A stretch of DNA of 64,000 nt from assembly GCF_030052815.1 (NCBI RefSeq), contig NC_079502.1:32852050-32916049 (forward strand). The letters are read 5' to 3'. The notes beneath the pieces were generated by a model, which saw only the letters and a program-made list of their open reading frames with translations, did no database searches and had not been told where the DNA came from. Positions 12,158 through 24,820 of this stretch are shown in pieces (positions within the stretch are counted from its first letter, which is position 1; the number at the start of each line of letters is the position of its first letter). The DNA is from Hevea brasiliensis (Eukaryota > Streptophyta > Magnoliopsida > Malpighiales > Euphorbiaceae). A program made the translations under genes and the position numbers.

Positions 12158-13455
12158 CTAGTATCTCTGTAGCGAGTTTGGCCTTACTTGCAACTCAGCC
12201 AAAATAGCTCCATCTCGAATCAAGGTTAGACGGGCATTCAATGATCTCAAAGCTGTGATGGACTTTCTGCTCAAAGCATCAGCAACTACATTTGCCTTCC
12301 CAGGATGGTAGTCAATTACACAGTCATAATCCTTTAGGAACTCAATCCATCGCCTCTGTCTAAGGTTGAGCTCCATTCAGGTTGGCAAATATTTGTGCTT
12401 TTGTGGTGCAGTATAAATGTAGCACTTTTCACCATACAAGTAATGCCTCCATATCTTGATCACGAAGATAATTGCTGCAAGTTCTAGATCATGGGTAGGG
12501 TAGTTACTGTTCATGTGGTCTTAGGTATGCGGAAGCATAAGCGACCACCTTCCCCTCTTGCATCAATACACACCCTAACCCATTATGAGAGGCATCACTG
12601 TAGACCACAAAGTCCTTTCCTGACACTGGCTGTGTTAACACTGGTGCCTCTGTCAACATAGCCTTCAACTTCTCAAAACTAGTCTGACACTTGTCATTCC
12701 AATCAAATCTGACATTCTTGTGTAACAACTTGGTCATTGGAGCAGCTATTAGGGAAAATCCCTTCACAAATCTTACGTAATACCAGCTAGCCCCAAGAAG
12801 CTTCTGACCTCAGTTGTATTCCTGGGAGGCTTCCATTCCATCACTGCTTCTATTTTCTTGGGATCCACCCTAATCCCATCAGCTGACACTATGTGTCCAA
12901 GGAATGCAATCTCATTCAGCCAAAAGTCACACTTGGACAACTTAGCATACAGCTTCTTTTCCTGCAGGGTTTGCAGAACAATCCTCAAATGTTCATCATG
13001 TTCTTCCCTGGTCTTGGAGTACACCAGAATGTCATCAATAAAAACCACTACGAACCGATCTAGGTATGGATGGAAGATACGGTTCATAAGGTCCATGAAC
13101 GCCGCTGGTGCATTTGTTAGGCCAAAGGGCATCACCAGAAACTCATAATGCCCATACCGGGTCCTGAATGCAGTCTTGGGCACATCTACATCTTTCACCC
13201 TCAGCTGATGATACCCTGATCTGAGATCAATCTTAGAAAATACTCCTGCTCCCTTCAACTGATCAAACAGATCATCAATTCTAGGCAACGGATATTTGTT
13301 CTTCACAGTCACTTTATTCAACTGCCGGTAATCAATACAAAGCCTCAAAGTCCCATCCTTCTTTTTCACAAACAGCACTGGAGCTCCCCATGGTGACACA
13401 CTGGGGCGTATAAACCCCTTATCAAGCAACTCTTGCAATCGAAGTTTTCAACTCC
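12158..13455 (-). pseudogene. pol: Reverse transcriptase and RNase H of B, frameshifted
   Basis: RT lies at 13438-12773 (221 residues open) with CIDYRQLN, motif [12 protein letters not shown] and the catalytic FIDDILVYS all intact. It ends FLGLAG where a CTG-centred lesion near 12772-12784 shifts the frame. RNase H continues at 12767-12504 ([16 protein letters not shown]) and, after another shift, at 12376-12158 ([34 protein letters not shown]). Of A, B and H, this is the only copy with both RT catalytic Asp motifs unmutated, but the frame is broken at several points, so no full product is expected if the sequence is correct. Confidence 0.88.
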
Positions 13456-14390
13456 TCAATTCGATGGGTGCCATCCTATAAGGAGCAATGGAAATGGGTC
13501 TTTGTGCAGCGTTGTCTCAATAGCAAATTCGACTTCCCTTTCTGGTGGCAAACCAGGCAACTCTTCAGGAAATACTTCTGGGAAGTCTCTCACTGTGGGT
13601 ATGTCACTCAAGTTTGGCTTAGCCTGCCTAGTATCCACCACATGTGCTAGGTAGGCTTCACAGCCTTTTCTCATCATTCTTCTTGCAACTGTGGCTGAGA
13701 TGACATTAGACAAGAAATCTGTCCTTTCACCCACAACTGTGATCTCATTACCCTCAGGGGTTTTCAAAGAAATTCTCTTCAATTTGCAATTAACTATTGC
13801 CTGATGACGTGACAACCAGTCCATTCCCAAAATCACATCAAACTCATGGAAAGGCAACTCAATCAAGTCTGCCAAGAATTCATACCCTTGAATCCTTAAC
13901 GGGCAACCTTTGTATACCTTATTCACCACTACACTGTGGCCCAATGGATTAGTGACCAAAATGTCTTGGTCACTCTCCCCTACTAGTATCCTCCTTTCTA
14001 CGGGTAAGTTGATGCAAATGTAGGAATGTGTGGATCCTGGATCCACCAATGCATGCACAGGAGTACTGTAGAGGGAGAACGTACCCCTGATGACGTCCGG
14101 GGCATCTTGCTCCTCCTGAGCTCTCAAGGCATAATTTCTGGCAGGTGGTACATTGCTCGGCCTCTCTGCGGCTCGGATCTGAGCCTCGAGATGGTCCCAC
14201 GGCCAGATTTACGGACCTTCTACCCCTTGGTGGTGCGAGGCGGTGCATGCGCTTGTGTTGGAGTAGCTGTAGTAGTTCTGCGTGGACAGTTTTTCAACTG
14301 ATGCTCTGTTGACCCACACCTCAAGCAAGCACCAGTTACTCTCCAACACTCCCCCTTGTGCCATTTCTGACAGTGTGGACATGCAGAAGA
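13456..14390 (-). pseudogene. Protease and C-terminal gag remnant of B
   Basis: Protease lies at 14127-13456: [20 protein letters not shown] holds the active-site Asp, followed by [14 protein letters not shown] and the PR-RT linker [15 protein letters not shown]. The RT junction near 13436-13515 is scrambled compared with A and H, again at CTG/CAG positions. Upstream (14390-14250) only the zinc-knuckle end of gag remains. At 14388-14390 the sequence jumps into LTR, so the rest of gag and the primer site are gone. Confidence 0.86.
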
Positions 14391-15557
14391 TTGTTCTTTA
14401 ACAGTTTAGTAAGTCAAGTCAATTTTTCATGCCTCAAAACCCTAATATCCAATGCAATTTACCCATAAACCTCAACTAGCACCCTAGTTCAACATCTATA
14501 TAGGTATATAGCTTAAACATAACCTCCAATTCATGTTAAGTCCATTAAAAACATCCAAAACCATTCCTCTATTAGGGCTGCCGAAATTCAAGTGTTCATA
14601 CCCATAGGTTTTTTGTTCATTTAAACTGCAAATCTTACTAAGTTAAAGTCCAAAATCATGGAAATAAAGAGTTTAATGGGTATAAGTGCACTAACCTTAT
14701 TTGGGTAGAATTTCCAATGCCCTAAACTTCAATTTCCTTCCTCTTGTTGGCTGCCAAGAGCTTTAGCAAGGTGCTAGGGCAAATTTTTGTGAAGATAACT
14801 TAAGGTTTTAAGGTTGGATGTTGGAAGATTTAAAGCTAAACTTGAGCATCAATGGAGGAAAGGGGTATAAGGATTTCGGCTGGTCTTTTAGGGAAGGATG
14901 GCTGCTAGTTTTTCTTTCTTATTTTGGTCTTATTTTATGTCTTTTAATAGTTAGTCAAAGGATTACTTAAGTGTGATTGGTGGAAGTTTTTAAGTGACCT
15001 CACATTATGTCATAAATGGGCATTTTATTGCATTTTCTTTTCTTTCCTCCACTACTCATTTTCAATTTAATTTCTAGCAATATTTCTTCATATTTTATGT
15101 CATATTAATTATTTACTCAACTGGACAAGTCGGCCAAAAATCACCTCGGAAGGCGAAATGACCAAAATGCCCTCCGTTTGGCTTAACGGGTCAAAATCGT
15201 CTGTACCGATTGAAAAATTTTTCTATGTATTTTCTTGGCATTCTAATGCCATGGGAACCTCAATTACCCTTCTCTGGAGTCCCAAAAATTATTTTATAAT
15301 TTTTCCCCCGGGTCTAGGGCTCCTCGTTGCGAGAACCGCAACTTCCCTCCGGTTACCCATCGCTTCGACACCGGCTCGTTTTGCTTGGTTGTATTTTATT
15401 TCTAAAATTTTTACTAAGTGTTTCTTATTAATATTTGAGTTAATTATGGTTCCTGACTTTAGTTTAAATATTTTTTTCCGGACGTTCTAGCTGTCCGGAC
15501 CGACACCGGTCACCGGAACAGTAGGATGTACGGAATGGTTACCGGGAGGGTGTTACA
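14391..15557 (-). repeat. Truncated 5' LTR of B
   Basis: This 1,167-bp stretch matches 9481-10644 of the 3' LTR almost base for base, including the TGTAACACCC start on the minus strand at 15557. The rest of the LTR toward the primer site was deleted. The deletion joins gag sequence to LTR sequence with a shared 'aga' at the junction. Confidence 0.92.
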
Positions 15558-15562
15558 GCTAG
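15558..15562. repeat. Target-site duplication of element B, right copy (gctag)
   Basis: Matches gctag at 7530-7534. Confidence 0.93.
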
Positions 15563-16456
15563 CTAGCCTTGAGATTTCTCATAAGCCTCCGGCTATTGAG
15601 ATGAATATTGTTCTGATGGCATGATATAACTGTGTATTTTTATGAAATCTGTTTTAAGACTTCCTAAATGAGATTGTTTGGACTAAAAAATTTATAAATT
15701 ATGTTTTGTATCTGTTTTTCATGTTCAGTACCATATTTGAATAAATGTGATTTGATTTATTCATAAAATGTTATTTTAGTATGTTGTGTATCACTGAGTC
15801 ATAGTACTCAGCGATAGCTTTGTATTACTGTCACAGGTAAAGAGACTAGTAGAGCAGCTGAGTGAGCTGCTAAGGACTGCTGTGCTACTTTTGGATATTT
15901 TGTCGGGTATAAATTTTATACCCTGATTGTATAAATTTATTTTGATATATGTAACTGTATGTACATGTATAAAATGGTCTTGAGCAGTTTGTACATATTT
16001 TGTAATAATATTATTTTGGATTTTCTATTGTAAAAATTGACTGATGCATGTAAATTAGTTTTTCTTCAATGACTGTGTATTGTGAAAATATTTAAATTGA
16101 GAATTACTTTGAATTATGAAGTTTGAAAGAAATTGAGATGATTTGAGTTATAATGATGGTTGTAATTTGATGCAGTGTATATTTGGAAGTGTTTTCCACA
16201 GGTAAAATTTTTCGGTTCTGCCGAATTTTTTCAAAATTTACGAAAAAATAAAAATGGACAACAATTTTATCAAATCTTTAAACTTTAAATAAATGTTTTT
16301 AATACCCGCTGGAAAAGCTTGCCACTTTCAAAAAGTAAGAAAATTATTTTAAAATCCCTTGTAGTGTATTTAATGGGTTATCAGTAGACAGAGTCGGTAA
16401 TTCATTAAGTATACTACGGGATCATGTTATGCCTTATAGAGGGGAAATGTGTGACA
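15558..16456 (+). repeat. LTR C, right fragment
   Basis: This continues LTR C after B and ends ..AAATGTGTGACA at 16456, the usual group 2 terminus. It includes the hairpin at 15794-15811 with downstream TGTCACAG|GTAAAG, the 'gggtataaattttataccctg' inverted repeat near 15905, and the terminal block 'gggttatcagtagac..ttcattaagtatactacgggatcatgttatgcc'. The next bases are LTR F sequence, not a primer site, so C is a solo LTR or the 3' LTR of an element lying to the left. Confidence 0.86.
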
Positions 16457-17208
16457 TCAATAACTCATCAAAACCTTCAAATTTCTTCACCATTCAACTC
16501 ATCTCCACCTTAATACAAACTTTAATGAATTAAGGTAAGGAAAACTAGCACTAACCTTAACTTGAGCTTGACAAAACTTCACCAAATCCCTTTTTTTTTG
16601 CTGCCTATCTACTGCCCATGGTGTGAGGATCACTTTTAATGAAGAGACTTACAAGAAATTATGGCTTGAAAGTGAAGATTGGAGCTTTGCATGGGTGGCC
16701 GGCCATGGAGGATAATGGAGAGAAAGTGGATTCTGCAAGATCAAAAGATGAGGAAGATGAAGGTGAAAGTGGATAGAATTTTGGCATTTTATAGTCCCAC
16801 TTAGTGTTCCACTAATTGTCCACTAAGTATAATTAACATTATAATAATCAAATCGTATTAACATTTCAATTAAGCCCCCATAAGTCCTCTAATTACATTA
16901 CTTGTAAAATTTCTTATTTCCATGGCATTTTGAAAATTTAATACCTCTTATTTTTAATAAACATTTAGGTTAAAGGTCAACTTTAGGGGTCAAATGACTA
17001 AAATGCCCCTTTTGGGGTTATATTTCAAATTTTTTGGCACTACCGATTTACTTTTTGTACCGCCGTTTCCTTAAATTTTCGTTTTCATTTATACTGACTT
17101 ACTAAATTTTCTTTGACATTTCCAATGTCAAATATACCTCAGTAGACCTTTAATTATGTCTCAAAAATATTTTCCAAGGTTCCTCGTGGTCGAGGGCTAA
17201 TCGACGGT
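16457..17208 (-). repeat. LTR F, fragment between C and E (group 2, minus orientation)
   Basis: The sequence resembles the middle of LTR I (34990-35640): a donor-like AAGTTAAG|GTTAGTG at 16555 on the minus strand, a noncoding leader-like region, then 'aaatgcccctttt' and the 'gtcgagggctaatcgacggt' block. It stops at the E insertion. Its left part lies outside the window, beyond C. Confidence 0.8.
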
Positions 17209-18173
17209 TGTCACATCCTACTCCTCATAAGATGCAACATGCTCCTGTAGTACACCTAATGAATTACCGTACTTCACCTACTGGTAACCCATTAAATATA
17301 CTACAAGGGATTTTGAAACAATTTTCGTTCATTTTTAAATTGGTGGGTAAATTTTTTTTTTTTCAGATTTTAAAAACCTTTATTTAAAGTCCAAACATAA
17401 ATCAAATTTTTAGATATTTAAAATCTCTATAATTTTAACAAAAATTTCGGTAGAGTGCCGTCTGTATTTTGAGAAAACAGTTCTTCAAAATCTGAAAATA
17501 AAAACACTCCCAATATATTTCTCAATCATAACTCCATTAATCAATTTCATTTCACAAATCAGCACAAGCAACTCAATACACAGTTTAAATTAAATAAAAC
17601 ATTGAAACCTCTTATTGAGGTAACAAAATTAATATTTACATTCATGGGATCATTAAAAATTTAGTAGTGCAAAACTTTATAAATACATAAAATCTCAAAA
17701 TAACTTTACAATAATTTGTATTTAATTACAATCCAAAAATATATTACAAAAGAGTTGGTACAACTGCTCAAAGTAAATTTCATACATACAATTACAGAAT
17801 TACATCAAAATCTAAAGTACAAGGATATACCTATGATATACCCGAAGATAGTCTCACTGTGCCTTTTAGTAATCTTGCTTAGCTGCTTTATATTTTCTTT
17901 CACCTGTGACAGTATACAAAGCTATTGCTGAGTGGTGAACTCAGTGGTGCACAAACTAATAATTTAAAACTTAATACAAGTTATGCTTGACAATTCATAA
18001 CAAATAAATATTTAAAATTTCTAAATTCTTCAAAATTCATAACATTCAGAAATCAATATTTTCATTCATGCAAATTATTCATTTGAATAACATTTTGATC
18101 AAATAGTAACTATTTATCTACATTTCTTTTAAATCCCGAAACAATACAAAAATATTTTGAATCACTGACAAAT
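17209..18173 (-). repeat. LTR E, left fragment (group 2, minus orientation)
   Basis: On the minus strand this is the 3' end of the LTR, ending GGATGTGACA at 17209. It contains the terminal block with 'acccattaaatatactacaaggg' and the hairpin at 17928-17944 (CTGAGT/ACTCAG stem). It is interrupted by solo LTR D. With the right fragment it forms a complete LTR of about 3.75 kb flanked by acggt (17204-17208) and atggt (24520-24524), a one-base-decayed target duplication, so E is a solo LTR. Confidence 0.87.
18169..18173. repeat. Target-site duplication of solo LTR D, left copy (caaat)
   Basis: Matches 21732-21736 exactly. Confidence 0.92.
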
Positions 18174-21100
18174 TGTAACACCCCTATGTTCGGTAGTGCG
18201 TTCTACTGTTCCGGTGACCAGTGTTGTCCGGACAGCTAGGATGCCTAGAACTACACTTACATATGGATGAGGAGACATAAAATAATGAAATACAAGAAAA
18301 TAAAATACAAGAAAAAAATAAAGGAAAAATAATAGCAATGAAATGTAACCAAGTTAAACGAGCCGAGAACCCTAGCGATGGGTGACCGCACCGGGAAGTT
18401 GCAGTGTGGACCGTTGACTAGCCCTGGACTGCGGGGAACCCTGGAAAATATTTTTAAGACATAATTAAAGACCTATTGAAGTATAAATATCATTAGAAAT
18501 ATCAAAGAAAAATTAATTAATTAGTACAAAAAAAAGTGAGAAATCAAGAAAATGACAAAACTCAGTATTATCGAATAATCGGGAATGCAACCCGAACAGG
18601 GGCATTGTGGTCATTTAACACCCCGAGTTGTCTTTTGACCTAAATATCTATTAAAAATAAATGATGTTATATTTGGAAAATGTCATGAAAAATTAAATTG
18701 GTGGTACATAAATTAAATGGCAAAAGATAGGAGTTAAATGTGGGAATATGGAAACTTTAGAATAAACAAATATTACTTCCTCACTTAGTGCTCCACTAAC
18801 ACCTAAAGTGGACACTTAATCACCATGTGGACAGCAGAAACTTCATCTTCTTCAACCTCCCAAAAACCAACTGAAAATTGGTGAAGAAGTTCCTCCATGG
18901 CCGTCCCACCTTTGAGCTCCCATTTCCCATGATCCAAGCCAATTTCCTTACACTTTCCTTCACTAAAATTATTCTGCACACCTTGGGCAGTAGATAGGCA
19001 GCAAGAAAATCAAGTTTAGTGAAGGTTTTGAAGAATTTCAAAAGTGGTAAGTATGTATTTTTTATGCTTGTTTCATTAAACCTTGAAGGGATGTTATAGG
19101 TAGTTGAATTGTGGAAGGATTTTTGAAGTTTGATGAGTTAAGGGAGAGGTACATTTTTGGCAGCCATGGAACTTCAATGAGAGTAGTTTATCCTTGCATG
19201 TAAATGGTAGATTAAAGTGTTGATGTAAGTATTTATGTGTGTAGGAATAAATTGCATAATGTATACTAGATGTATGTGATAGTACACTTGATTTTGGAAG
19301 CTTGGAAACTAATGGAAGGAAATGTACAATTCAGCAAACTTAAAGTGTAGACCAAAATATGTTATTTCATGGTTTGGTTTATGGAATTATATTGTTGAAT
19401 TATGGTGCTTGTTATGGCAGCTTGTAAATGTGTATAAAGGTTTGAGTTTGAACATGTAAATGAGCTTGTCATGTGGTTAAATTGTTTGTAATTTTAACTT
19501 GGAAAATTCTGTACTATAATGTGCATATTGAGTGTGGTTACAAGCTGCCAAGATGGCCAACAATGTGAAGTAAAATGTGTTTATGTTATGGTACAACCAG
19601 AATTGGCATAGATGTGTAACTTGATAAGTGTTGAATGTGTAATTGGTAAAGGGTGAATAATATGCAATAGGGCAGTGTAGGTTTTGGCTTAGAACCTTAA
19701 GTGTGTGGCTCCAATTGGTATGAGAGCAATTGGAGGTGAAACTAGGCACAAAATGTGCCAACTTTCATGAAGGAAGCTTACCAAAATTCTGCTTGGAAAG
19801 TGACTTGAAAAATGACCAAATCCGGATTAGTGCATTGAGAGCCTGAAAATTGACCATTTGGGTAGTAGTTAGTGTTTTGGCCATAACTCACTCAAAACAA
19901 GTCTAATTGACCTGAAATTTTTACCATGAATAGTTGAGACATATATCTACAATTCTTATGAAGACACCAAAGCCCAGAAATGGCCAGAACCAAGCCAAAT
20001 AGCTTGCACAAGTTTAGGTCCAAAAACTGGCTGAACCAAAAGTGACCTAAAGCTACCATTTTGGTACATTCTGTCCAGCATTGGTAGATTGACTATAACT
20101 TGGTTTACATAACTTAGAATGACCTGAAGTTTTTCCCCGCGTGCAATAAGACATAGATCTACAAGTTTGTAGTTTTGACTAAAACCCGAAAACCGAGGGA
20201 ACTAGGTCATCTGCCTAGGTTAAATTAGTATACCTGAATCTGACAAATTGCAATAAAATGCAATATACATGGAAATGAATTTGGTAATATGTACCAACAC
20301 TAAAAGGCTACAAATGTGACATATTGGTAACATTAAACCCTAATTCACCTAAACTGCATCGAGGGTCAACATCTTAGGTTGACTAAGAAAATAATAAAAT
20401 TCAATAAGTTAATTATTAAGCTTTATTCTTAGAGACAGTTTAAATGAGTACTGAAACACTTCAAATTGTGTGTTTCAGTTAGCAAAGACTCAGGGAAGGG
20501 AAAGGAAACAATGAGTCAGGGCAAAGAGACAGTTATCAGAGGTTTGTGCACAACAGTTATTTCTTTTAAAATTTTCAATTGAAATAAATTATGACTATTT
20601 GTATATTATTGTTTTAAATTGTGAAAATTCATTTGATTGATATTTGATGGATACTTATTGATTGAAAAGCATTGTAAATGGTTTGAAACCACAGCTATCA
20701 TGTATATTGATTGAATTCCTCGCTAGCTTGTCTAGTGGGACGAATTGAATTCCCTCTCTGGCTGAAGTGTTGAGGTGTGTGCCTGTTGAGGACGAATAGA
20801 ATGAGTACTCATATTATTGCTAGCTAGCTATGTTATTCCTCATTAGCCATCGGCTTTTGGGATGAATTGAATTCCTCACTAGCCATCAGCTTTTGGGACA
20901 AATTGAACTTTGAAACATGATTAAGCTATGTGTGTGATTTATTGATATTCATTGTGATATTGTGAAATGGAGTTTAAATTCTTATTGACATTCACTGTCT
21001 TTTGAATTTAACTATGTTTTAAGTATCCACTATTTATATGACTTATGATTTGTGATTTAAAGTTGTATTTGGTTAATGTTGTGCACCACTGAGACAATGG

Positions 21101-21731
21101 CTTAGCGATAGCTTTTCATCATTGTCGCAGTGAGACAGTTAATGAGTGACAAGCTGGCTGCTAGTGCTTCAGTGAGAGATCATCGGGTATATTGAGTATA
21201 CCATATTTTGCAATTTGTATTGTAATGTATGTTCACTGTATGTATATAGTGTTCTTGGTTTTGAGCAGTTGTAAATTAAAATTGTACATTAAAGTTGTAA
21301 AATAAATTGTAAATTGTTTTGGCTTGTAAAATTTGTAATATATTTCTTTTATCTCAGCCTTTGAAAATACTGAAAAATTATTGTGGATTTGAGTTGAGAA
21401 ACATATTGTGTTGATTAAATGTTGGAGTTTGAGATTGAGAAATATATTTGAAGTGCTTTTTACAGGTTTTTGAAGAACTGTTTTATTCAAAATACAGATG
21501 GCACTCCGCCAAATTTTTTACAGAAATTACTAATAATTCAAATGTGTTAGCTGTTTCACTTCAGTTCAAAAATTTTTTTAACACCTGTAAATAATGCTCA
21601 CCACTATAAAAAGAAGAAAAATTTTAAAATCCCTTGTAGTGTATTTAATGGGTTATCAGTAGACGAAGTTGGTAATTCATTAGGTATACTACGGGATCAT
21701 GTTATGCCTTACAGAGGGGTAGGGTGTGACA
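18174..21731 (+). mobile_element. Solo LTR D (group 2, same family as I)
   Basis: A complete LTR of 3,558 bp starting TGTAACACCCC and ending AGGGTGTGACA, flanked by a perfect caaat duplication with no internal region. This is the expected product of recombination between the two LTRs of one element. The first 120 bases match LTR I closely (CCGGACAGCTAGGATG..). It holds the strong donor-like GTG|GTAAGT at 19047, 'ctagctagctatgtta' near 20820, the hairpin at 21089-21105 and the downstream TTGTCGCAG. No coding region. Confidence 0.94.
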
Positions 21732-21736
21732 CAAAT
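21732..21736. repeat. Target-site duplication of solo LTR D, right copy (caaat)
   Basis: Matches 18169-18173. Confidence 0.92.
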
Positions 21737-24519
21737 TATTTATTTCAACCATAATTTATCAAACTATGCATAATTTAAAGGGCGTTGCCAACAATTCACA
21801 CATTGAATCCATGACCCAAAATTCAAATAGATGCCGTGTTGTACACCACAACATTCACACTCTCCCAATAACCGAGGCTAAAAGGGAGGAACAAGGACTA
21901 GCTAGTATATATGAATACTCATTCAAACTCTTCCCCAACTGGCAAGCTAGAGAGGAAGGAACTTGCCCCATCTAGTGGAGGAGATATCTCACTAGACAAG
22001 CTAATGAGAATTCATAACATATTTTGCCATGTCAACTGTGGTTTCAAATCATATTCAAAACAATTTCTGTTTACAAAGTGTTTACAAATCATCATAAATT
22101 CATGCTCAAGGTTGGCAACACATCAAACTTAAAATTTACAATCCTCAAAACCATGCAATAAATCCTTAAATGCATAAGAAAATTTACATTTAATTTATAC
22201 AATTTCATTCAACAAATTAAAATCCTCAACACAATAAAATTATAAATAATAAAATAAACTTGTTCAAATCAATTTAGAAGTGAAAAGTAACAAAATAGTT
22301 AGTTGTACACAAACCTTATACGAGTCGCCTCTTGGCCTTGACTTGATGTCTCGGGTTCTTTCCCGGTATTCTTTTCCACTGAAACATACAGTTTCACAGT
22401 GTTTCAGTAACACCATTTATCATAACTCCAAAAATAAATTCAAATCTACTTATACCTAGCTTTAATATGCTAAACTTGATGTTCTTTAAAATTTGTATTT
22501 TGGGGTTACTATTCATGATACTATTCAAGTCAATTTGTTGACTTTCTAAGGCTTAATAGGTATGGGTATTCCAACTTCACCCACATACCACATTTTGGTA
22601 ACTAAATTTGTTGGTTTTGGCTGTTTACTCAAATTCTAAGTCTTTTAGGCTAATTTGCAAATTTTCAGTTTTGGTGTCTTATGTTACACTATTCCATTGG
22701 TTATTTTTCTGTTAGAATTTGGCAAAACTTTCTTCACAGAAAATGTTCCTTGTTGTCTTAACTTTATTATCCTTTTTGAATCACACCATTTGGAGTTTTG
22801 TAGCTCAAGTTATAGCCATTTGAATCATGGCTGCCGGATTGGACTTAACCCATATTTCTGGGCACCAAACTGGTTCTGGCAGTTTTAACTCAACAATTTT
22901 GGGTAGCCAAATGACTTGGTTAAGGGCATAATTTTGGCTTATGTTCTTTATAAAAGTTTTAGGTATATATCTCAGCTATCCACTGGTAAAATTTCAGGTC
23001 ATTTAGACCTACCTAGCCCAAGTTATGGTCAAATGAACAAATACTATTTATTTGGTCATTTTTGTACAGGTTAGACTGCATAAATCCGGATTTGGTCAAT
23101 TTGTTCACTAGGTTTTGGTCACTTTTTGGGCATGATTCCTAAATGAAAAATGTTCCATTTTGTGTCTATTTTCATTCCCAATTAGCCTCACACCAATTGG
23201 ACTTGTAAATTTTCAGTTTTGGTCCCTCAAAGGGACCTTGGTCCTACTGCCTGTACCATGGCCATTTTCAGTTCGAATTTAAACTCACTTCTAACACTTC
23301 CAACACATCTCAATTAGTCACAAATGACCATTTTTCATCTCAAACAAGGTCAAACACACTATTTGATCAATTCTCACATTTTTTCCTTCTAAACCCTAGG
23401 TGCCAAACCCTAATTCACTAATATGTTACATTTAACTACTACAATGCATCCCAACATCACTTCCATACTCATACCCACTTACCTACTCTTTGAATTCAAT
23501 CAAATTCATGCACATACACATCAAAACCCTAGCTGGCCAAATTTTCCTCTTGTCCTCCAACAATTATTTTCTTTTAATTTTAAGTTAAAATCTAAGCTAT
23601 TTGAACAAAAAACATAGAAATTAAACTAAGAAATGGAAGTTTGCTTACTAACCTTACTTTGAATTTTCACCTCTTCCTTTCTTCTTCTTTTTGTTGTCAA
23701 GTTTTCTATCAAATCTTGAAATCAAGATTTAATGATGGAAATTTAATTTTCTATGGTGGGATTTAAGGTTTGATCAAGCTCAAAGTGAGCTTCCATGGAG
23801 TTTTGGTGAGGGAGAGGTGAGAGAGAGATGGTTCACGTTTTTGAAGAAGATGAAGTCTTTTTTTTTTTCTTTTTCTTTTATGAATTTATCCTTTAGGAAG
23901 ACCATAAATTAAATTAATTAAATTTTAATTATAATATTTATTGCATCATACATGAGGTCATGCATTATGTCATCACTTTTTACTTTTTTTTTTTAATTTT
24001 TTTTTTATTTTTCTATTAGTTCTTTAATTTAATTCTCGATTCTGAAATTCTTTTTTCTTCGATTTTATTTGACAGTTAGGTCAGGAGTCAGCTCTTGGGG
24101 TCAATTGACCAAATTGCCCCTCGCCGGTCTGATCCGGTTTGCAAGTTATTTGATATTTCTTCCGGATCTCTGACCTAATTATTTGACTTGATTAACAATT
24201 CTTTTTCGTGATTTTCTCTTTTTCATTGTGTTCAAAATAGTCCTAAGGACCGCAGCGTCACATTTTACAGTTTGAAATTTGAGTTTAAATCGACCTCGCA
24301 GTCCTTCCCGAGAAGGTTACCCATCGCTGTGACTCTCGGCTCGTTTAACTTATGTTCTGTTTTTCTTATTTATACTTAACTAATTGACAATTACTAATTA
24401 TTTATGTTTATGGCTTATCTAGTTGTTTTAAGTGAGGTTCTAATCCCCTTAATTGTTCGGACCGACATCGGTAACTCGAACAGTAACATATACCAGGCTA
24501 TGCAAATAGGGATGTTACA
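21732..24519 (-). repeat. LTR E, right fragment
   Basis: This continues LTR E after D and reaches its 5' terminus, TGTAACATCCC on the minus strand at 24519. It carries AAGTAAG|GTTAGTAAG (donor-like) at 23652, two telobox-like AAACCCTA near 23392-23412, and the 'ttgaccaaattgcccctcgccgg' box near 24105-24125. No coding region. Confidence 0.86.
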
Positions 24520-24820
24520 ATGGTCCTCGCCATAACTTCCTGGTGCGGTCACCCATCGCTACGGTTCCAGCTCGTTTAACCTATTTGCACTTCGCCTCTT
24601 TTATTTTCTCTTAATTTTTTCTCTTAATTTTTCTTGTAGTTTCTTACCTTGTATTCCATCATTTTATGTCTCCTCACTATCACCAAAACGTAATTCTAGA
24701 CTTTTTGGCTGTATGTATCCCAACTGTCCTGTACTCTGGTCGCCAGTCCTTTGGCTATCCAGACAGACATCAGCCGTCAGTATAGTAAAACATACTGACT
24801 ATGTAAGTGAGGATGTTACA
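24520..24820 (-). repeat. LTR F, terminal fragment
   Basis: After the E insertion the F sequence resumes with 'ggtcctcgccataacttcctggtgcggtcacccatcgct', parallel to LTR I at 42000-42050. It ends at 24820 with TGTAACATCC on the minus strand. The next bases belong to LTR G, with no polypurine tract, so F is a solo LTR or a 5' LTR whose body lies to the left. Confidence 0.82.

Larger units (their letters stand above)
7535..15557 (-). mobile_element. Element B: Ty3/Gypsy Tekay/Del-like, decayed, 5' end deleted
   Basis: The element is on the minus strand and 8,023 bp long. From high to low coordinates it has a partial 5' LTR (15557-14391), the C-terminal end of gag, protease, RT, RNase H, integrase with chromodomain, polypurine tract, and a complete 3' LTR (10644-7535). 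The primer site, most of gag and about 1.9 kb of the 5' LTR are missing. It is bounded by a perfect gctag duplication and sits in LTR C. Confidence 0.94.

Noticed and set aside
15558..16456. C as the 5' LTR of a plus-strand element
   Set aside because: No primer site follows 16456; the next bases are the interior of LTR F.
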